Origin: Ruminococcaceae bacterium R-25
GTDB lineage: Bacteria > Bacillota > Clostridia > Saccharofermentanales > Saccharofermentanaceae
Reading direction: 5' to 3'
DNA length: 64,000 nt
Assembly (NCBI GenBank): GCA_003149065.1
Contig: QGFZ01000003.1
Location: 1-64,000, forward strand
Shown here: one piece after another, positions 43,163 through 52,511 of the stretch
Position numbering within the stretch: the stretch's first letter is position 1
Layout of the letters: every line of letters begins with the position of its first letter
Notes under the pieces: model-generated
The model's input: the letters and a program-made list of their open reading frames with translations, nothing else
Told to the model about the DNA's origin: nothing
The model's database searches: none
Program-made: the position numbers and the translations under genes

Positions 43163-44307
43163 CAGTCGTCCCTCATATTCGCTTTGACAAGCGTCATGTA
43201 GTCCCTGATCCCGCCGAATCCCTTTTTCCGGTAATCGATGGAAAGGCCTGCAAGCGTGTTGCCTGAACTGAAGATCTTGTTGGTGACCATGCTCTTTTGA
43301 GACAGTGCTGCCAGAATGAATCTGCCCAGGAAGGTGTCGTTTTTATCTTCGGCATTTTTGTATTCTTCGACATAGGCAGACACGTCAAAGCCAGGTATCT
43401 TTTGGCCTGACAATTCTTCGCCGAATGCTTTCCAGTCTTCCGATGCGTCCATCTGTCTTTTGGTGAGGATCCGGGTAATCTTTTCGCTATAGGGCTTTAT
43501 CACTTCTTCGTCATATGTGTCCAGCTCGAAAACCTTTACATCGCCCTTCAGATACTTCATCGCGAAGATCATCTGGCCGAAAGCTTTCCGGTAGTCGGAG
43601 GGATTATCTTTCAGGAATTCTCTGTAATTTCCCCACGCAGGAAGATATTTATACCTGATAAAACTGTAGTCGGGAAGGTGCCCTGCGTGACCGTGGCCGA
43701 GGTTTAGGATGTTGGTCTCGCTGGGGTTGAAAACAGTGCTGTTGTAAGACGAATTTTCGATGTCGTCTATTGCGCCGGGGCTGTGCTTGAAATTGATCTT
43801 TGCGAGCGTCCCGTCAAACAGGATCTCGTAAAAATCGTTCGATGTGTTGTTGATCGCAAGCGACGGCGTGCCTGCGAAGTTCATGTGCGCCCATGTGTCT
43901 GCCAGAACGTGCATCGCAATGCCTATTGCCTGAAGGCTTTTATCTTTCGCGAGTTCAACAGTATCTTTTACGAGTTCGCCGTTAGGGCCGCAGATAAGCC
44001 TGTACTTGTTCTTATAATTCTTGGTCGCGCGCGGCGTTTTCGCATGCAGGTCTTTCGGCAGGAAATGGAAAGAAGACCAGATCCTCGTGATGTCCTGGAG
44101 GCCTGTCATGTCGGCCTTCGTATCGACGAGCTCAGCCTGTGACTGCGATGTGGCTGCATGGACAGTCGCGTTTATGGACTTGAGGAACGTCTTCGTGCAG
44201 CAATCGACAAACTGGTCGCTATAGCAGAGTTCCAGCGCCTCTTCGTGAGAGTAGCCGGCCAGGATCGCTGCGCAATATGTCGCATAATAGTGAAAGTCTA
44301 GCTGCAT
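43162..44307 (-). CDS. DUF6765 family protein
   Basis: 381 residues. The N-terminus, LDFHYYATYCAAILAGYSHEEAL, and the motif IGIAMHVLADTWAHMNFAG are typical of DUF6765. His and Asp residues at D4-H6, H133/D137 and H141 could bind metals as in zinc phospholipase C-like all-helical proteins, which is inference. It overlaps the upstream membrane gene by 10 bases and the downstream one by one base, so it is in the middle of a tight operon. Confidence 0.78.
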   Translation of the reverse strand: MQLDFHYYATYCAAILAGYSHEEALELCYSDQFVDCCTKTFLKSINATVHAATSQSQAELVDTKADMTGLQDITRIWSSFHFLPKDLHAKTPRATKNYKNKYRLICGPNGELVKDTVELAKDKSLQAIGIAMHVLADTWAHMNFAGTPSLAINNTSNDFYEILFDGTLAKINFKHSPGAIDDIENSSYNSTVFNPSETNILNLGHGHAGHLPDYSFIRYKYLPAWGNYREFLKDNPSDYRKAFGQMIFAMKYLKGDVKVFELDTYDEEVIKPYSEKITRILTKRQMDASEDWKAFGEELSGQKIPGFDVSAYVEEYKNAEDKNDTFLGRFILAALSQKSMVTNKIFSSGNTLAGLSIDYRKKGFGGIRDYMTLVKANMRDD

Positions 44308-44855
44308 ACCGGGTAATCCTTTTCGAGCTTTGCTGCGTGCCTTTTATATTTCCTGACAACCAGAGCTGCTATATAGACCTCGATCAGAACGACGAGGGAA
44401 CTAAGTTCCATGAAAAGCGCGATGAAGTCATCTTCGAATGAAGAATATGTCTGGAGCACCACCAGTTCCAAGATTACCGAAATACATGAATATACTTCGA
44501 AAATGATCTCCCACACTAAAAAGAACAGATAGAATCTCGGATACTGTCTATTACGGTTGCGGCTCTCAGACATTGCTGAAAGCCCTATTACCAGCCTTAT
44601 AACGGTGTCTCCCACAAGAAGGACCGCGAATACGATCATGATGATAGTGTATTCATCAGGTTCAATCGACTCGAGCTGTCCCGGTGAGAAGAGCGGAATG
44701 TCTAAAAGGACATATCCCAAAACCTTGATTATGTTCCAGAATCCGAAAACAATGACACCCGCTCCGCAGATCGTGAGAGTGCTGCAGTTGCGCCTGAAAC
44801 TGATGGCTTCAGGCGAATTATTGAGTATGGGTTTGGTGTCCTCTAAACTAACCAT
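44298..44855 (-). CDS. Four-helix membrane protein of unknown function
   Basis: 185 residues with about four hydrophobic helices: LTICGAGVIVFGFWNIIKV, YTIIMIVFAVLLVGDTVI, FYLFFLVWEIIFEVY and LVVLIEVYIAALVV. A short basic tail follows. It starts 13 bases after the lipoprotein stop and overlaps the DUF6765 gene, so it belongs to the same run. No family name is recognised; no strong ribosome binding site is seen, which suggests coupling to upstream translation. Confidence 0.7.
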   Translation of the reverse strand: MVSLEDTKPILNNSPEAISFRRNCSTLTICGAGVIVFGFWNIIKVLGYVLLDIPLFSPGQLESIEPDEYTIIMIVFAVLLVGDTVIRLVIGLSAMSESRNRNRQYPRFYLFFLVWEIIFEVYSCISVILELVVLQTYSSFEDDFIALFMELSSLVVLIEVYIAALVVRKYKRHAAKLEKDYPVCS

Positions 44856-44868
44856 TATCTATGACCGA

Positions 44869-45627
44869 TCAGGGCATATCGTCAGTATTTTCTACGGTTT
44901 CCTTTAAGGGCAGTTCGACAAGCAGTGTGAATCTGCCGTCTTCTTCAACCTTCTTGAGTGCGAAATATGTCATGTAGTTGGATGACTCATTGTCGCCTTC
45001 GCCGGATATCAGGAGCGAATCAACGCCGCAGACAGCCATGATAGCTTCGCAAGCCGCCTTATAGAATTCTTCCCATCTGGCTTTGTCTTCGGTGACTATC
45101 TTGATCGTGACGCGGCTGCCGGTGCTTAGCGAACCGTCACTCTCGCGGACGATATGAGCCATGACATTGTCGATGCCTTCCGAACTGTTCCTTGCAACCG
45201 GATCCCAGCAGTAGGTGCAGTAGGTGGAGTCATCCTCCTTATAAATAACGCCGTTAGGGAACAGGTCAAAACTGTCGGAGTAATTGTCGAGATCTGTATC
45301 TCTCGTGACTCTCGTTATCTTAATGATGTTTTCCTTAACCTCTTCGGCGGTCTTGTCCTGGAACGACACGAAGATGGGACCTGTGACGTTTACTTCGGCT
45401 GAGGGATCAGCAGTTTCTTCAGTTGTTGCCTTTGTTGTAGCCTCAGTCGTAGCTTCCGTTGTCTCTTCAGCCGTCGTTGTGGTTTCTTCTGCAGTGGTTG
45501 CTTCTTCTGTCTCTTCTTCGGTCTCTCTCGGGCCGTCAGGCTTGATCGCAAAATAGCCGTCGCATGAGCAAAGGCCCAGCAGCATTACGCCTGCCAGAAT
45601 TACGCTCAAGATTTTCTTATTCTTCAT
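44869..45627 (-). CDS. Lipoprotein with Thr-rich linker
   Basis: 252 residues, first gene of the run to 42629. The signal peptide has lipobox LCSC. About 45 residues of Glu/Thr repeats (EETEEATTAEETTTTAEETT type) follow, then an alpha/beta domain with a possible Cys pair in STYCTYCW. The linker is the typical spacer that carries a domain through the peptidoglycan layer. A TACAAT -10-like box lies at about 45682 on the minus strand. Function unknown. Confidence 0.78.
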   Translation of the reverse strand: MKNKKILSVILAGVMLLGLCSCDGYFAIKPDGPRETEEETEEATTAEETTTTAEETTEATTEATTKATTEETADPSAEVNVTGPIFVSFQDKTAEEVKENIIKITRVTRDTDLDNYSDSFDLFPNGVIYKEDDSTYCTYCWDPVARNSSEGIDNVMAHIVRESDGSLSTGSRVTIKIVTEDKARWEEFYKAACEAIMAVCGVDSLLISGEGDNESSNYMTYFALKKVEEDGRFTLLVELPLKETVENTDDMP

Positions 45628-45734
45628 GGGTTACCCCTTCCTTGATTCCTTCTCGCGGCAAAACCGCTCACGCATAATTGTACCATAGGAGGTACTGCTT
45701 CATAGACGGGATAAGGGAGGCGCTGCTTTTTGCC

Positions 45735-46304
45735 TTACTTTTTAAAACCAAGCCACTTTTTGAGGCAGGGATTCATTTCGACTACTTCTTCGTCGATGTT
45801 GTAACGGCCCGGCAGGAGTTCGTTATATTTTTCGAGAAATTCTTCGAAAGTGCCCTCGAAAAAGCTGTCCGGTATGAAATACGCTTTGCTGCCGCCGGCA
45901 CTGCGGTCACCCGCCGTGATCAGGGTAGAGACGCCGCCACGCTTGTGTTTGCGCATCTCGTAGCTCTCAAGGTACCAGCCGCAATCCTCGATTCCGCGAG
46001 GCATTTCCAATCGGATCTTCTTGATGACTTTGTTACTGCTCTCGATACTGGTGTCATTCAGCCACATGATGCGTTTGACAAAGCCGTCGCCGTCGCCCTC
46101 GAAAACCTTGCGCTCGGTGCTGCCGTCATTGTAATGAGAGTAAGAGACGAAGATGTGCTTTCTGCCCTCTTTCTCGATAGCGAATTCCGTATCCTTATCA
46201 AAATCATCAAAAGTCGCCCACGAGTATGTGAACTTAAGACGCTTGAGCGCCTCGTCCAGATAATTCTGGATGTCATATCCGTAAGTGAATTTTTTCTTCG
46301 TCAT
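45735..46304 (-). CDS. Hypothetical cytoplasmic protein
   Basis: 189 residues, no signal or membrane segment. The N-terminus, FTYGYDIQNYLDEALKRLKF, is helical and the rest mixed (HIFVSYSHYNDG, GGWYLES-like strands, AYFIPDSFFEGTFEEFLEKY). It starts 15 bases downstream of the PAF-acetylhydrolase-like gene and is probably co-transcribed. It is not recognised as a family member. Confidence 0.65.
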   Translation of the reverse strand: MTKKKFTYGYDIQNYLDEALKRLKFTYSWATFDDFDKDTEFAIEKEGRKHIFVSYSHYNDGSTERKVFEGDGDGFVKRIMWLNDTSIESSNKVIKKIRLEMPRGIEDCGWYLESYEMRKHKRGGVSTLITAGDRSAGGSKAYFIPDSFFEGTFEEFLEKYNELLPGRYNIDEEVVEMNPCLKKWLGFKK

Positions 46305-46319
46305 GCTGTGCTCCTCAGG

Positions 46320-47447
46320 TCACACGTCCGGCGCGTATTCTGTAACTGTTATTACATTATCACTCTTTAAGTCCGGTTTGCTTTTGGTTTTTCTAAGGTA
46401 GCAGTCGAAGAACTCCAGGAAGCATTTACAAACATTCTGGTGGGCGAGATCCGCATCGAGCTTGCCGCCTAACATTGGTGACGGCGGGAGGTTGTGTTTC
46501 ATGTCCGAAAAAGCAATGTGCTTCATGTCGCGGAAAAGCACCTTGTACGCTGGCGCCGTGTGATTGAGATATCCCTTGGCGACAACCTTCTCATTGTCCT
46601 TGCAGGATATCTGAAGGAACGGCTTGTGGTTTGTTTTGACCTCGTGGTCGCCGAAAAGGCCGCCGTCAATATTGATTCCACAGGTGTAATCGTCATTGGT
46701 GAGCAGGTACTTATACGCGACCGCGCCGCCGTGCGAATGGCCGGCAATGCCGATTCCGTTTGTTAAGTCGATCTGGTCTTTGAAGTTCTCGCGCAAGTGT
46801 TTTACGGCGATGTCGGTATCCGTGATCCACGCTTCGATACGGGTCTTCAGGAAGCCGCAGTACTTATCCTGCAGCTCGTCGAAAAGCTTGTCCTGCTCCT
46901 CAAGCGTGCCCTTGCATTTGGTGAGCTTCATTGCCGCGAGAATGCCGCCTAAGTAAGGGTCATACATCTTTTTTGCAAGGGACTTATCGAGAAGCTGGTA
47001 AGTGCCGTCGTCAAAATCGGTGGACGCGCCCTCGTAAGGGTGGCCGACCGACATAACGAAATACCCGTGCGACGCGAGATCTATCAGCAGGAAAGAGTTG
47101 CCCTCAACGTAGCTGAAATACCCGTGATTAAAGACGATCAGCGGGAACTTCTTATTTGCAATAAACGGCGCGTCCACAAAGCACTGCGAGATGTTCTCGC
47201 CCGACTCTTCCATCTTGTCGTAATTGACGGGGATCATGAAAGCCTTCTTGATGCCGATCGCTTCGCTTCTCGTCATTGACCTGCCGTGCTCCAAACCCTC
47301 AGTTTTGTCGGTAGGGTAGTAGAGCCTTGCCGGCACATGACGCATTGTCTTGCCGCTCGGATCGAGCTCTTCTTTTCTCGTGTTAAAGATTGTGAAAGTC
47401 TTTGTGCCGACAGCATATTCGCCTGTGGGCTTAGGGTAGTTTTTCAT
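46320..47447 (-). CDS. PAF-acetylhydrolase-like alpha/beta hydrolase
   Basis: 375 residues without signal peptide. The order matches platelet-activating factor acetylhydrolase isoform II-like enzymes: FPLIVFNHGYFSYVEGNSFL (oxyanion), AGHSHGGAVAYKYL with nucleophile Ser (about residue 245), NIDGGLFGD with the acid, and RDMKHIAFSD with the His. Such enzymes remove short acyl groups from esters and phospholipids. It lies downstream of a TetR gene on the same strand, which may control it. Confidence 0.83.
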   Translation of the reverse strand: MKNYPKPTGEYAVGTKTFTIFNTRKEELDPSGKTMRHVPARLYYPTDKTEGLEHGRSMTRSEAIGIKKAFMIPVNYDKMEESGENISQCFVDAPFIANKKFPLIVFNHGYFSYVEGNSFLLIDLASHGYFVMSVGHPYEGASTDFDDGTYQLLDKSLAKKMYDPYLGGILAAMKLTKCKGTLEEQDKLFDELQDKYCGFLKTRIEAWITDTDIAVKHLRENFKDQIDLTNGIGIAGHSHGGAVAYKYLLTNDDYTCGINIDGGLFGDHEVKTNHKPFLQISCKDNEKVVAKGYLNHTAPAYKVLFRDMKHIAFSDMKHNLPPSPMLGGKLDADLAHQNVCKCFLEFFDCYLRKTKSKPDLKSDNVITVTEYAPDV

Positions 47448-47525
47448 TTATGTATGCCTCCGGGAAGTGGTGGTGTGTATGCTTTTTGTGTTTTCGCGCG
47501 CCGCTTTGTTTTCGCGCTCCTCGCG

Positions 47526-48191
47526 TTATTTCCCTTCGCCGCCGAAAAGCAGGATTATCGTCGTTGCCAGGATGTCGAACATCTCTACGGGCTTACACAC
47601 CGACTGCATCGGCGCCTTGCCGTAGCACGCCGTCAGGATGCAGTTTGTTTCAATGCCGACATAAGCCGAAGAGATGAACTGGTAAAGCTGCATCGGGTCA
47701 TGCTTTGGCGTGAGTTTTTTCTCCGCGCTCGCCTTGAAAAGGTAAGGGAAGACGACCGTCGCCATATGCTCCATATTGCCCTTGCCTTTAATGCCCTTGA
47801 TGATCTTTTCCGTGCGCTGTGGCTCGTTTATCGACAGGACCGTCAGGTCGAAATTGATCTTCTGGATATCCATCAGGTGCTCTTCCATGACTTCGCCCAG
47901 GATCCTGCAGATGTTCCTCGTGACAGTCGCGAAAGATGCATCCTTCTGAGCTATCGCAGCATCGAGCTTATCGATGATATTGTAGTCGCGGCGCATGTTG
48001 GTGATCATGTCCGAGAGGATCTCGTCCAGGTCTTTATAGAACCTGTATATGCCGCCCTGACTAAGGCCCGTCTCCGCGATGACATCCGATATCGTGACCA
48101 TCTCGACGGGCTTCCTGAGGCACACCTGATAGCACGAATCGACTATCATCCTGCGCTTGTTATCTATATATTCCTGCGTAACTTTGGGCAT
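47526..48191 (-). CDS. TetR/AcrR family regulator
   Basis: 221 residues. The helix-turn-helix is VTISDVIAETGLSQGGIYRFYKDLDEI (about 32-58), a classical TetR pattern, followed by a helical ligand-binding domain. Its gene starts 20 bases from a perfect palindrome (48212-48231) and is followed after 78 bases by the hydrolase gene. It probably represses itself and the hydrolase-hypothetical pair. Confidence 0.88.
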   Translation of the reverse strand: MPKVTQEYIDNKRRMIVDSCYQVCLRKPVEMVTISDVIAETGLSQGGIYRFYKDLDEILSDMITNMRRDYNIIDKLDAAIAQKDASFATVTRNICRILGEVMEEHLMDIQKINFDLTVLSINEPQRTEKIIKGIKGKGNMEHMATVVFPYLFKASAEKKLTPKHDPMQLYQFISSAYVGIETNCILTACYGKAPMQSVCKPVEMFDILATTIILLFGGEGK

Positions 48192-48211
48192 GATTCCGCT
48201 CCGTTTCAGAA

Positions 48212-48231
48212 AAATGAAAGTGGTTTCATTT
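48212..48231. promoter_or_regulatory. Candidate TetR operator
   Basis: AAATGAAAGTGGTTTCATTT has perfect 8-bp arms around a 4-base centre, immediately upstream of the TetR start codon at 48191. Confidence 0.7.
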
Positions 48232-48300
48232 TAATTTCGGCAGGGGCGGTTGTCAAGAGGAGGGGGCGGCGGTTAGTTTGCAGAATGAGCGGCGTTTTGA

Positions 48301-48632
48301 ACGGCTATAGCCGCATCAACAACCGCATTTTTGGCCAAAATCCAGCAAAAGAACGGCAAAAAGCACGGCTATAGCCGCATAAACAGCCGCATTTTCTGCC
48401 CAAAATGAAGAAAATCCCGGCAAAAAGTACGGCTACAGCCGCACTTTTTACCGCTATTTCTGAAGTTTTATACCAAATGAGCGGCGATTTGAACGGCAGT
48501 GCCGCTCATTTTGCCGCTCATATTCTGCTTGGGTTTAAAAATCTTGCAAAAGTCCGGCTATGCCGTAACAATATCCGTATTTTTGATCTAAAAACCGCGT
48601 TTTTTCACGCAAATATCTGGCAGTGCCGGAAG
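48301..48632. repeat. Palindromic array E (ACGGCTATAGCCGC), period 64
   Basis: The palindrome ACGGCTATAGCCGC occurs at 48301 and 48365, ACGGCTACAGCCGC at 48429, ACGGCAGTGCCGC at 48493, and degenerate CCGGCTATGCCG and GGCAGTGCC copies at about 48553 and 48619. The first four are spaced by exactly 64 bp. GAGCGGCGTTTTGAA-type and CCGCATTTT-type words flank each centre. It fills the 48240-48670 gap. Confidence 0.88.
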
Positions 48633-48674
48633 TTTGCAAGATTTACGACGCCATTCTGGCAAAAAACCGCCAAT

Positions 48675-48711
48675 AAAAAAGCCCACTGGCACTTCATCCG
48701 CGCCGGTGGGC
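48675..48711 (-). terminator. Terminator of the PEBP lipoprotein gene
   Basis: On the minus strand GCCCACCGGC (48711-48702) pairs with GCCAGTGGGC (48690-48681) and is followed by six T residues. Confidence 0.85.
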
Positions 48712-48734
48712 CAAAATGAGCAATTAAAACAGGT

Positions 48735-49361
48735 TTACTTTCCTGTGAACTTGCCGCTGATACGGCCGACGGAGATGATGTTGCCGGTGTTGCCGTCCTT
48801 GTCTGTGTCCAGAGCGGTCATGAATTCGGGTGTCTTGGGAGAGATGCCGTTGACGCTGCCCTTAACTCTCTCGACAGGGTTCTTGAGCGCGAAAACATAG
48901 ACCGTATAAGTGTGCGTGCTGCCAGCGGGAGGATACATGCCGACGTAGTACTTGGAGCCGGCAAAGCCCTGCGGGAGCGTTGTTTCAGTGATGTCACCCT
49001 GTACCCAGTGGAGGAAGTAGTGCGTGTTCAGATCGACCATGTAGATCGCGTAGCAGGTGGCGCCTTCGACGGGATCCCATTTGAGGTCGGGTGAGAGATT
49101 CTGGCCGGCAACCGTGTTCGCGGTTATCTCGTCCCAGAAGCCGTCGTGAAGGCTGTCTGATGTGACTGCAAATGCAGCATAGGCGCTGACGAATTCATCG
49201 CCGCTGTTATCGGGTGCGGCAGATGCGTCCGGAGCTGCATCAGATTCGTCAGAAGAGACTGACTCAGCAGCAGAAGACGACGTCGGTGTTTCTTTAGCGC
49301 CGCAGCCTGCGAGCCCGAAAACCATTGCGCCGCAGAGGATTAAAGATGCGATTTTTTTCAT
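48735..49361 (-). CDS. PEBP (YbhB/YbcL-like) lipoprotein
   Basis: 208 residues. Lipobox LAGC, then a Ser/Ala/Asp linker and a phosphatidylethanolamine-binding protein fold of YbhB/YbcL type: NLSPDLKWDPVEGATCYAIYMVDLN, HWVQGDITETTLPQGF, YYVGMYPPAGSTHTYTVYVFAL. In other bacteria the family is of uncertain function. A second PEBP lipoprotein lies 21 bases upstream on the same strand, so the two form an operon. Confidence 0.88.
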   Translation of the reverse strand: MKKIASLILCGAMVFGLAGCGAKETPTSSSAAESVSSDESDAAPDASAAPDNSGDEFVSAYAAFAVTSDSLHDGFWDEITANTVAGQNLSPDLKWDPVEGATCYAIYMVDLNTHYFLHWVQGDITETTLPQGFAGSKYYVGMYPPAGSTHTYTVYVFALKNPVERVKGSVNGISPKTPEFMTALDTDKDGNTGNIISVGRISGKFTGK

Positions 49362-49382
49362 AAGAGTTCCCCCTAAAAAGAT

Positions 49383-50600
49383 TTACCTGTATCCGTAGTA
49401 TAACTCAGGTGATGTATAAGGTGCCTTGATCGTGCCGTAAGAGAGGACGTTGCCGACAGAACCGTCGGATGCCGTGTTTACGTAATCGAAGAAGGACTGG
49501 ATGTCGCCGGATCTGGCGTCGACCTTGAAAGACCCTGCTTTAGGCTCAGACTTCAGAGCGATTACGTGGATCTCGTAAGTGTGCGTGCCTGCAGGATAAG
49601 GACCCGTATAGACTGAAGGGTCGGTGAATTCGCCTTCAGCGAGATCGGTCTTATCGACGATCACATACCAGTAGAGCCAGCGCGTTGTGGTGATGTCGAT
49701 CATGACGATTGCATATTTTGTCGCGCCTTCGACCGGCTTCCAGGACAGGGCAGGCGATAGGTTGCCTTCCTTAAGGCCGGTTTCAGTCTTCCATTCGCCG
49801 TTTGCAATGCTCGTTGTGGTGAGCTCGAAAACAGGGAGCTGGTCCATATAGACTTTGGAACCGGCTACCACATTACCTGTAGCTTCGTCGTATTCGCGCT
49901 CTGCAATAGCCTTAACTTCTTTGCCGAAACAGAGGTTAACTAAGCCCGTATCAGTTTCAAGATCAAGGTTGAGATCGCCTGAATTCGTGACAGAACCGCC
50001 TGTTACGGAAGCCTTGCCGTCAATATTGCCGGAAGCGCCTACGAATACGAGTTTTACATTGGTTCCGACTGTCTCGAAAAAGCGCTCCGTGGAAGTGTTT
50101 TTGGAATTGCTGAGATTGAATGAGAAGAGGCCCATCTTCTTAAGGAAACGAATATAGACAGTGCCTGTTTCGCCTGAAGGGATCTTGTCGCCGAATAATG
50201 ATTTGAGCTGCTCATCTGAAAGAGAGCTGCACTTCCAGCTGGTGCCGGGAAGCTTTGTGGCATCGACTTCGCAGGACTTAAGAGTTTCAGTCCGGACGTC
50301 CCACACACCGTTATTGTTAAGGGCAGCTGAAACTTCCTTGGTGACTTTCTGGGTGACAAGCCCGTCGATCATGGAAACCTGGTAAGAGTACTCAACTTTG
50401 TCGCTGCCGGAATAATCTGTATCGCTCTGCTTTTCGGGTTCGTGGGATTTATCTGTAACCACAGAGACACCTTCTTTTTGCGCGATCAGGTCGGCGCTGT
50501 ACTGGGGCAGAGGCTCACTACTGCAGGCGCTCAAAGAGGACAGCAGAAAGCCTGCCAAAAGAATAGCTGAAGCTGCCCTGGTTTTAGATTGCTTAAGCAT
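49383..50600 (-). CDS. Large lipoprotein with C-terminal PEBP domain
   Basis: 405 residues from the ATG at 50600, eight or nine bases after GAGG; the ATG at 50606 is too close to the site. Lipobox LSAC. Residues of about 30-255 form a mixed domain without a recognised family. The C-terminal part repeats the PEBP motifs of its neighbour: NLSPALSWKPVEGATKYAIVMIDI, YTGPYPAGTHTYEIHVIAL. The extra N-terminal domain is unusual for PEBP proteins. It is first in the two-gene run and downstream of an AraC regulator gene. Confidence 0.82.
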   Translation of the reverse strand: MLKQSKTRAASAILLAGFLLSSLSACSSEPLPQYSADLIAQKEGVSVVTDKSHEPEKQSDTDYSGSDKVEYSYQVSMIDGLVTQKVTKEVSAALNNNGVWDVRTETLKSCEVDATKLPGTSWKCSSLSDEQLKSLFGDKIPSGETGTVYIRFLKKMGLFSFNLSNSKNTSTERFFETVGTNVKLVFVGASGNIDGKASVTGGSVTNSGDLNLDLETDTGLVNLCFGKEVKAIAEREYDEATGNVVAGSKVYMDQLPVFELTTTSIANGEWKTETGLKEGNLSPALSWKPVEGATKYAIVMIDITTTRWLYWYVIVDKTDLAEGEFTDPSVYTGPYPAGTHTYEIHVIALKSEPKAGSFKVDARSGDIQSFFDYVNTASDGSVGNVLSYGTIKAPYTSPELYYGYR

Positions 50601-50741
50601 TCCCATGATCCTCCCGAATGTTTTATCAAAATAATCTTACAGTACCAAAAAGGAATTCTGATAGGAAAAACGGCACGGATAATTGGAAAATTCGCACGAT
50701 TACGGGCAGGGTGAAAATATCTTAAGAAGATGAAAAAACGG

Positions 50742-51635
50742 TCACTTGCCCCTGTACTGCGTGGGGGTCTTGCCGGTAACGTGCTTGAAGATCTTTGCAA
50801 AATAGCCGGGATCAGGGTATCCGACGCGGCTGCTTACCTCGTTTATGGGAAGTTCGGTATTGCTGAGCATGGCTTTCGCGAGGTCGATCCTCAGGTTCAG
50901 AAGATAGTCGTGGCAGGTCATGGAAGCCTGCTTCATAAAGATCTCGTTTAATTTGTTGCGGTTGATCGCAAACTTTTTGGTGATCGTTTCGACCGTGACC
51001 TGTTCGTCGATGTGCTCGTTTAAGTATTCCGTGATGGCGGAAAACTCGTCTGTTTCGGGCGATTCAGCGCTGTCAGGTGCGGCTTCGATATAAGAATAGA
51101 CGATGCAGTAAAGGAGCTCGATCAGATAAGATCTGCTGCGGCAGGGCCAGAAGCCGTCTTTTTGGCCGTGGAGCTCTTTCTCGGCTGCGGTAAATAATTC
51201 CTTCAAACGCTTCAGACCGTTTAACGGAAGCTCGATAATGTGGTCGCAGACGTTGCTGCTCACAGTCGCATATTTGATGAGGAGATAATCCTGATAGATC
51301 GATGTGCCCCAGGTCTCAGCGAGCTCACCTGAATCGATGCGGTCGTAAGTGAATTCCTCGCGGATAACGGTTGGCTTGAAAAATAAAATGCAGACCTTGA
51401 TGCTCTGCAGGATCTTATAAGAGAGAACATCATGCTGCGAAAGGCCAATCAGCGCAGGGGCTTTGACCACGCGCTTGCGGCTGCCGGATGTTATCTCGAG
51501 CGCGCCTTTTTCGAGGATGATGATCTTATAGTTTTCGGGGTTGTTAATGTATTCGGGGAGCTTATCTGATCTCTCCGGATAGATATCAACTATTCTGTCC
51601 CAGCCATCCCAGTGGCATTCGGTGTAAAGCTTCAT
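50742..51635 (-). CDS. AraC family transcriptional regulator
   Basis: 297 residues. An N-terminal cupin-like sensor part is followed by a C-terminal double helix-turn-helix (about 200-297): EQVTVETITKKFAINRNKLNEIF and INEVSSRVGYPDPGYFAKIFKHVTGKTPTQYR. It lies 141 bases upstream of the PEBP lipoproteins on the same strand, and divergent from the lipoprotein at 51748, so it could regulate either. Confidence 0.88.
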   Translation of the reverse strand: MKLYTECHWDGWDRIVDIYPERSDKLPEYINNPENYKIIILEKGALEITSGSRKRVVKAPALIGLSQHDVLSYKILQSIKVCILFFKPTVIREEFTYDRIDSGELAETWGTSIYQDYLLIKYATVSSNVCDHIIELPLNGLKRLKELFTAAEKELHGQKDGFWPCRSRSYLIELLYCIVYSYIEAAPDSAESPETDEFSAITEYLNEHIDEQVTVETITKKFAINRNKLNEIFMKQASMTCHDYLLNLRIDLAKAMLSNTELPINEVSSRVGYPDPGYFAKIFKHVTGKTPTQYRGK

Positions 51636-51747
51636 TTTCAGGCACCCCCAGCCAAGCCTAATTATATTATATTTTCGCGCACGAGTTGAATCCCATGGAG
51701 TTTATCTGTTATTCTACTGATATTCTTACCGTGCTTCGGAGGTGGAT

Positions 51748-52506
51748 ATGAAAAGATATACTAAGCTGATCTCGCTGGTTTTGGCACTTGCGATGGGTCT
51801 TTCGATCGCTTCTTGTTCTGCGAAAAGAAGGACCGGTGCCGAGCGCATAAAGAGTGACGAGTATGCCAAGCAGGAAAACGGTCTGGAGACCGATTATACC
51901 GAGCCTACCGAGACGGATGTCACATATCCTGATCCGACTGAGACAGAGGCGACTCCAACTCCTACTTTAGCGCCTACCACTGCTCCGAATGATACGCAAC
52001 CCACAACACCTACGGATGGAAGCAGCAGTGCTTACGATGCCACTTATCTTTTTGTTGCAGGACTCCTTTTTGTCGGAGGCAACCAGAACACGACAGAGAG
52101 GTTCATAGAGGCCAGCTTCGGCACGAGTATCGGCAAGCCTGTAAGTTCGAACAAATCGACGACAACACCTTCTTATACGGCATATACTTACGATTGCAAT
52201 ATTGTGATCGACGGTGTCGAATTCAACAGGATCGAGATCGATGTCTGTGACAGCAACAGTACTGTTTTCCAGGTATCTTTTGTCAACAGCAAAGCTGACG
52301 ATGCATCACTTGATCTTTACCAGCAGACATTTGCAAATAAGCTCAAAGAGGTATGCGCAAAGGATCTTACAGACAAGAGCAACGGCAACATCAAGAGTTC
52401 TATAGTCGTACTCGATAATAGTACAACGATCGATGTTGGAGATGTCAAAGACGGCAAGAATAATTTCTTCTGGGTATCTTTCTATAACGATAATTATTTG
52501 GTATAA
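51748..52506 (+). CDS. Lipoprotein with Thr/Pro-rich linker
   Basis: 252 residues from the ATG at 51748, which follows GGAGG; a GTG six bases earlier is inside that site. Lipobox IASC, then about 70 residues rich in Thr, Pro and Glu, and a C-terminal domain of about 150 residues beginning YDATYLFVAGLLFVGGNQN. No family is recognised. The next gene starts six bases after its stop, so the two form an operon. Confidence 0.75.
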   Translation: MKRYTKLISLVLALAMGLSIASCSAKRRTGAERIKSDEYAKQENGLETDYTEPTETDVTYPDPTETEATPTPTLAPTTAPNDTQPTTPTDGSSSAYDATYLFVAGLLFVGGNQNTTERFIEASFGTSIGKPVSSNKSTTTPSYTAYTYDCNIVIDGVEFNRIEIDVCDSNSTVFQVSFVNSKADDASLDLYQQTFANKLKEVCAKDLTDKSNGNIKSSIVVLDNSTTIDVGDVKDGKNNFFWVSFYNDNYLV

Positions 52507-52511
52507 GAACG

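Noticed and set aside
47286..48374. Open frame of 362 codons on the plus strand
   Set aside because: It is antisense to the TetR and hydrolase genes and has Cys/Arg-rich composition; the minus-strand genes have clear family motifs.
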